Source of the DNA: an uncultured Bacteroidota bacterium
GTDB lineage: Bacteria > Bacteroidota > Bacteroidia > Chitinophagales > Chitinophagaceae
Reading direction: 5' to 3'
NCBI GenBank assembly: GCA_903905065.1
Contig: CAIVEW010000012.1
Span: 1-64,000 of the forward strand
DNA length: 64,000 bases
Shown: piece after piece, positions 63,601-64,000 of the stretch
How positions within the stretch are numbered: the stretch's first letter is position 1
How the letters are laid out: the number at the start of each line of letters is the position of its first letter
The notes under the pieces: model-generated
The model's input: the letters and a program-made list of their open reading frames with translations, nothing else
Database searches by the model: none
Told to the model about the DNA's origin: nothing
Made by a program: the position numbers and the translations under genes

Positions 63601-64000
63601 GATGACAGTGAATGCTGCCACTTCGGTTGCCGCGATCTCCGGCAACACGACGATTTGCGTTGGACAGACATCGCCGCTCTCTGATGCGACAGCAAGTGGC
63701 ATATGGAGCAGTACAACGCCTGCAATTGCCACCGTATCAGCAGGTGGCCTGGTGACAGGTATCGCCGTTGGAACTGATGATATAAGCTATACAGTTACCA
63801 ATGCGGCAGGATGTGTATCGGATGCTGTTATTACCGTCAATATCGTTACTCCGTTCACTGCAAGCATTACGCCGGCAAGTTCTACTACATTCTGCACGGG
63901 TGGGTTTGTGGTGCTCAACGCAACGGCAGGCGCGGGCTACACTTACCAATGGCAGGTTGGCGGCGTAAACATCATCGGTGCTACATCTGCGGCCTATACC
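60608..64000 (+). CDS. Large secreted Ig-repeat protein (3' end beyond the window)
   Basis: An open frame of at least 1131 codons running off the right edge without a stop. Signal peptide about residues 1-23 ([20 protein letters not shown], then SAQ). Residues ~100-520 form a beta-rich domain ([20 protein letters not shown]) that may be a propeller, found at the head of other T9SS proteins. Then come Ig-like units of two kinds: an ATITPxGxTTFCxGG type with QW(Q/L)LGG in the middle (starts 62228, 62684, 62921, 63158, 63860; the middle three exactly 237 bp apart) and Big_2-like units (LSDATxxGxWSS). A T9SS tail is expected beyond the edge, not seen. Confidence 0.85.
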   Translation, partial: MRISKFYALVIGLLLLSNPLSAQVIVGHGHEEIRGEMNFTDLANHYLAHPDPFVVQEPDNDEDENERPPHGPALDPSLIFYRPTPPSGVPHFTFSPPTLPVSPAPTDTFEAVLDPGTVIPPDTHGAVDSNYCITTINSNVRIQTRASATVSTVSLNAFWASIVGSGSYDPRIHYDATSNRWIFITDWGAQSATSSILIAVSKTSNPTGGWWMFKVLVDATGVSWLDYPEVGFNGKWVTVTGNLFPVTGTGYNGAKVFAFNKANLLAGTSATYTSFTQATSFSIAPAITYDVAEQNQYMIESWDGTATGGGQMQLWKISGAVGSETMTSVGFPASAGFNWQGESNAITGTAGADFVPQLGTANLIQANDDRITQMIQMNGKLWFAHEVFLPYSTTVNPTRVSVQWWQIDTLGVPAQIGLIDDPSATNNNFYTFPTVAVNTTNDALIGFSVTSKLIHPCAAYALHMHTDAVDSMRPAFIYRHGQNTYFKNFGSTRDRWGDYSGTVLDPLNSTDFWTIQECSAAATNTWDTWWAYVKVCVPPVATITPVGATSVCSPATVVLNANTGTGLTYQWEQGGAAIAGATTSSYTATVTGTYNVIVYNSATCDSVSLPVVVSVNPLPSAILGTLTMCAGSGTSLSDATGGGTWSSVTTGVATIATSGAVTGVSAGTSTISYTLATGCAATAIVTVNGLPGATITPAGSTTFCTGGSVVLNANTGAGLTYQWQLGGGNISGATLSSYTATLGGNYTVIVSGAGCSSTSAITTITVGTPPAATITPEGPTTFCTGGNVILDANTGAGYTYQWQLGGGNIAGATTSSYTATLAGNYTVIVYNSGCNSTSLITTVTITAGPGATITPAGPTTFCPGGSVLLDANTGAGITYQWLLGGVSIPGATAASYTATTGGNYAVIVSQGTCVVTSASTTVNVLSLPTVTPVNGTSNICTGQTTSLTDATAAGTWSSSDATIASVDATGNVTGINPGTATITYTESNICGSATATFAMTVNAATSVAAISGNTTICVGQTSPLSDATASGIWSSTTPAIATVSAGGLVTGIAVGTDDISYTVTNAAGCVSDAVITVNIVTPFTASITPASSTTFCTGGFVVLNATAGAGYTYQWQVGGVNIIGATSAAYT

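Overview
The window looks like a chromosomal segment from a Bacteroidota bacterium, most likely in or near the Chitinophagaceae (lineage is inference). The evidence is: several very large secreted proteins ending in a type IX secretion (T9SS) type A sorting domain; start sites without Shine-Dalgarno sequences but with TAnnTTTG -7 boxes; and families typical of the phylum (S46 dipeptidyl peptidase, long YidC, MbnP, DUF6600, DUF983). The window opens on the 3' end of a 5S rRNA gene and closes inside a large adhesin-like gene.

Layout. 1-110: end of an rRNA operon and its terminator. 0.7-13.8 kb: housekeeping and small genes (dusB, DUF445, three related lysine-rich secreted peptides, an S46 peptidase, DUF983, DUF1801, formate-tetrahydrofolate ligase, fumarase C, a secreted glutathione-peroxidase-like protein). 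14-26 kb: two giant T9SS proteins, one with a beta-propeller and a long tandem Ig-like (Big_2-type) array, one with a glycine-rich head. 26.7-33 kb: yidC, a candidate small RNA, a TPR adenylate cyclase, an orphan terminase-small-subunit-like HTH gene and an ATP-grasp gene. 33.4-39 kb: a VTT membrane protein, then a minus-strand stress-type cluster (two Usp proteins, L,D-transpeptidase, SDR, CoA-transferase). 39.2-41.8 kb: an mlaEFD-type lipid transport operon. 42-45 kb: envelope proteins (DUF6600, OmpA lipoprotein). 45.3-55 kb: two di-heme peroxidase modules, one coupled to MbnP and a YHYH protein, the other to cytochrome c and a second glutathione-peroxidase-like protein, on either side of a second propeller/T9SS protein. 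55.2-64 kb: an M4 metalloprotease with Ig-like modules and T9SS tail, then a large secreted protein cut by the window edge.

Together the five giant secreted proteins take up about 22.5 kb, roughly a third of the window. They share swapped modules: two propeller heads are paralogous, and a 1.09-kb C-terminal block is shared between a propeller protein and the M4 protease. The most notable points are: the YHYH-MbnP-MauG/MbnH-like cassette, which may be a surface or periplasmic protein-oxidation/metal system; two secreted glutathione-peroxidase homologues that have lost their catalytic cysteine; a 465-bp two-unit higher-order repeat in the 2384-residue protein; a promoter-to-terminator unit with no ORF (candidate sRNA); and several families of dispersed palindromic repeats lying flush with stop codons or inside a reading frame. 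No tRNA, CRISPR array, complete insertion sequence or prophage was recognised.
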